The notes beneath the pieces are model-generated. The model had not been told where the DNA came from and did not search any database. It saw only the letters and a program-made list of their open reading frames with translations. A stretch of DNA of 64,000 nt from Aphis gossypii. Lineage: Eukaryota; Arthropoda; Insecta; Hemiptera; Aphididae. The stretch is from NCBI RefSeq assembly GCF_020184175.1, contig NC_065530.1:43377260-43441259 (forward strand). Reading direction: 5' to 3'. A program made the translations under genes and the position numbers. Shown here in pieces: positions 63,315 through 64,000 of the stretch (positions are counted from its first letter, which is position 1; every line of letters starts with the position of its first letter).

Positions 63315-64000
63315 TATATAACAATACAATACATATAATATAGGCACTCTACGTTTGTTGAGCATAGCGTCGTTTTCGGCGTATAAAATATTAACATAAC
63401 GTGTGTACAGTGCGCACGTATACACGATACGGCCGATACGCCGCACGCGTGTACATTGTACATGTACACATTATAATTATTAATTGTACTTAGCTATACC
63501 TATGTATAAGTAGTGGGTATATACAAGACGGTTTATACCAAATATACCAAACGAGTATTACACGTGGTACCGTATGCCTGCAAACAGTCGTCAAGGGGAC
63601 AGATGTGCAGTGTGCACACTGCAGTAGTTACTGCACGCGGTAAAGGTCGAATTGCACTTTTTTTTGACAAAGTGCACTCTTCATTGCGATTATTACATAA
63701 AATCTATTTAATGAATAATATAGTATGAGCTTCCGGTCAAAAGAATAGTTTGTATTTTTAGTATCTAAAGTACTTATGTACACAATGTATTACCTATATT
63801 GTTTTATTATAATAAGTCTTAAAATATTGCGGACTGAGGGGTTTAAATGCAAATTGTATTTTTTCTGAATGGTAAATCATATTGTATCCTTGGCACAAAA
63901 TATGTTGCATGCATCAGAACTTAAAAAATAAACTTTCATTTTGAATTTTTTGAACTTTTTTTATTTATGTACATTTTAATTTTGATATTTTGACTATTTT
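63315..64000. other. noncoding DNA, no gene recognised
   Basis: Short GC-richer patch near 63395-63465, otherwise AT-rich. Nothing recognised. Confidence 0.6.

Noticed and set aside
1..64000. tRNA, rRNA, CRISPR arrays, bacterial-type operons
   Set aside because: No cloverleaf with conserved A and B boxes, no regularly spaced repeats and no dense gene packing were seen.

Overview
The window looks like insect nuclear DNA, most likely from an aphid. It is AT-rich, dense in AT/TAA microsatellites, and full of dispersed short transposable-element copies. It has one spliced gene with long introns and no bacterial-type gene packing. The aphid assignment is inference, from the style of the noncoding DNA and the arthropod-type protein; the sequence does not name a species.

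The only gene I can support is Delta (Dl), the DSL-family ligand of Notch. It lies on the minus strand with eight coding exons between 28046 (ATG) and 10135 (stop). All seven introns have GT/AG ends and compatible phases (0,0,1,1,2,0,2). The model encodes a signal peptide, an MNNL domain, a DSL domain, nine EGF repeats, one transmembrane helix and an intracellular tail of about 163 residues. The tail ends in A-T-Q-V, a PDZ-ligand-like terminus comparable to the A-T-E-V end of Drosophila Delta. The model is about 800 residues once a single missing base in exon 7 (near 12450, EGF repeat 7) is allowed for; as written, the frame hits a stop at 12439-12441.

Layout: 1-9170 is noncoding DNA downstream of Delta, with a fold-back repeat (about 3.8-4.37 kb) and a pogo/Tigger-like remnant (7756-8122). 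9176-10134 is the probable 3' UTR. 10135-28046 is the Delta coding unit, richer in CpG and in GAC/GTC triplets than the flanks. 28047-28900 is a GC-rich upstream segment that may hold the promoter. 28.9-64 kb is a gene-poor, AT-rich desert. It contains at least eight copies or fragments of one TIR-bearing MITE family (termini like CAGRGTGATTCAYCAAGC), a 748-bp hAT-type nonautonomous element with a perfect 8-bp target duplication (50424-51171), and two small GC-rich islands (about 45.2-45.95 kb and 59.0-59.65 kb).

I found no tRNA, rRNA, CRISPR or operon-like structure, and no second protein gene with credible homology. I do not see a previously undescribed biological system. The points most worth checking are the exon 7 frame break, a possible intron-retention form of Delta lacking the PDZ-ligand tail, the hAT deletion derivative that keeps a short reading frame, and the two GC islands in the upstream desert.
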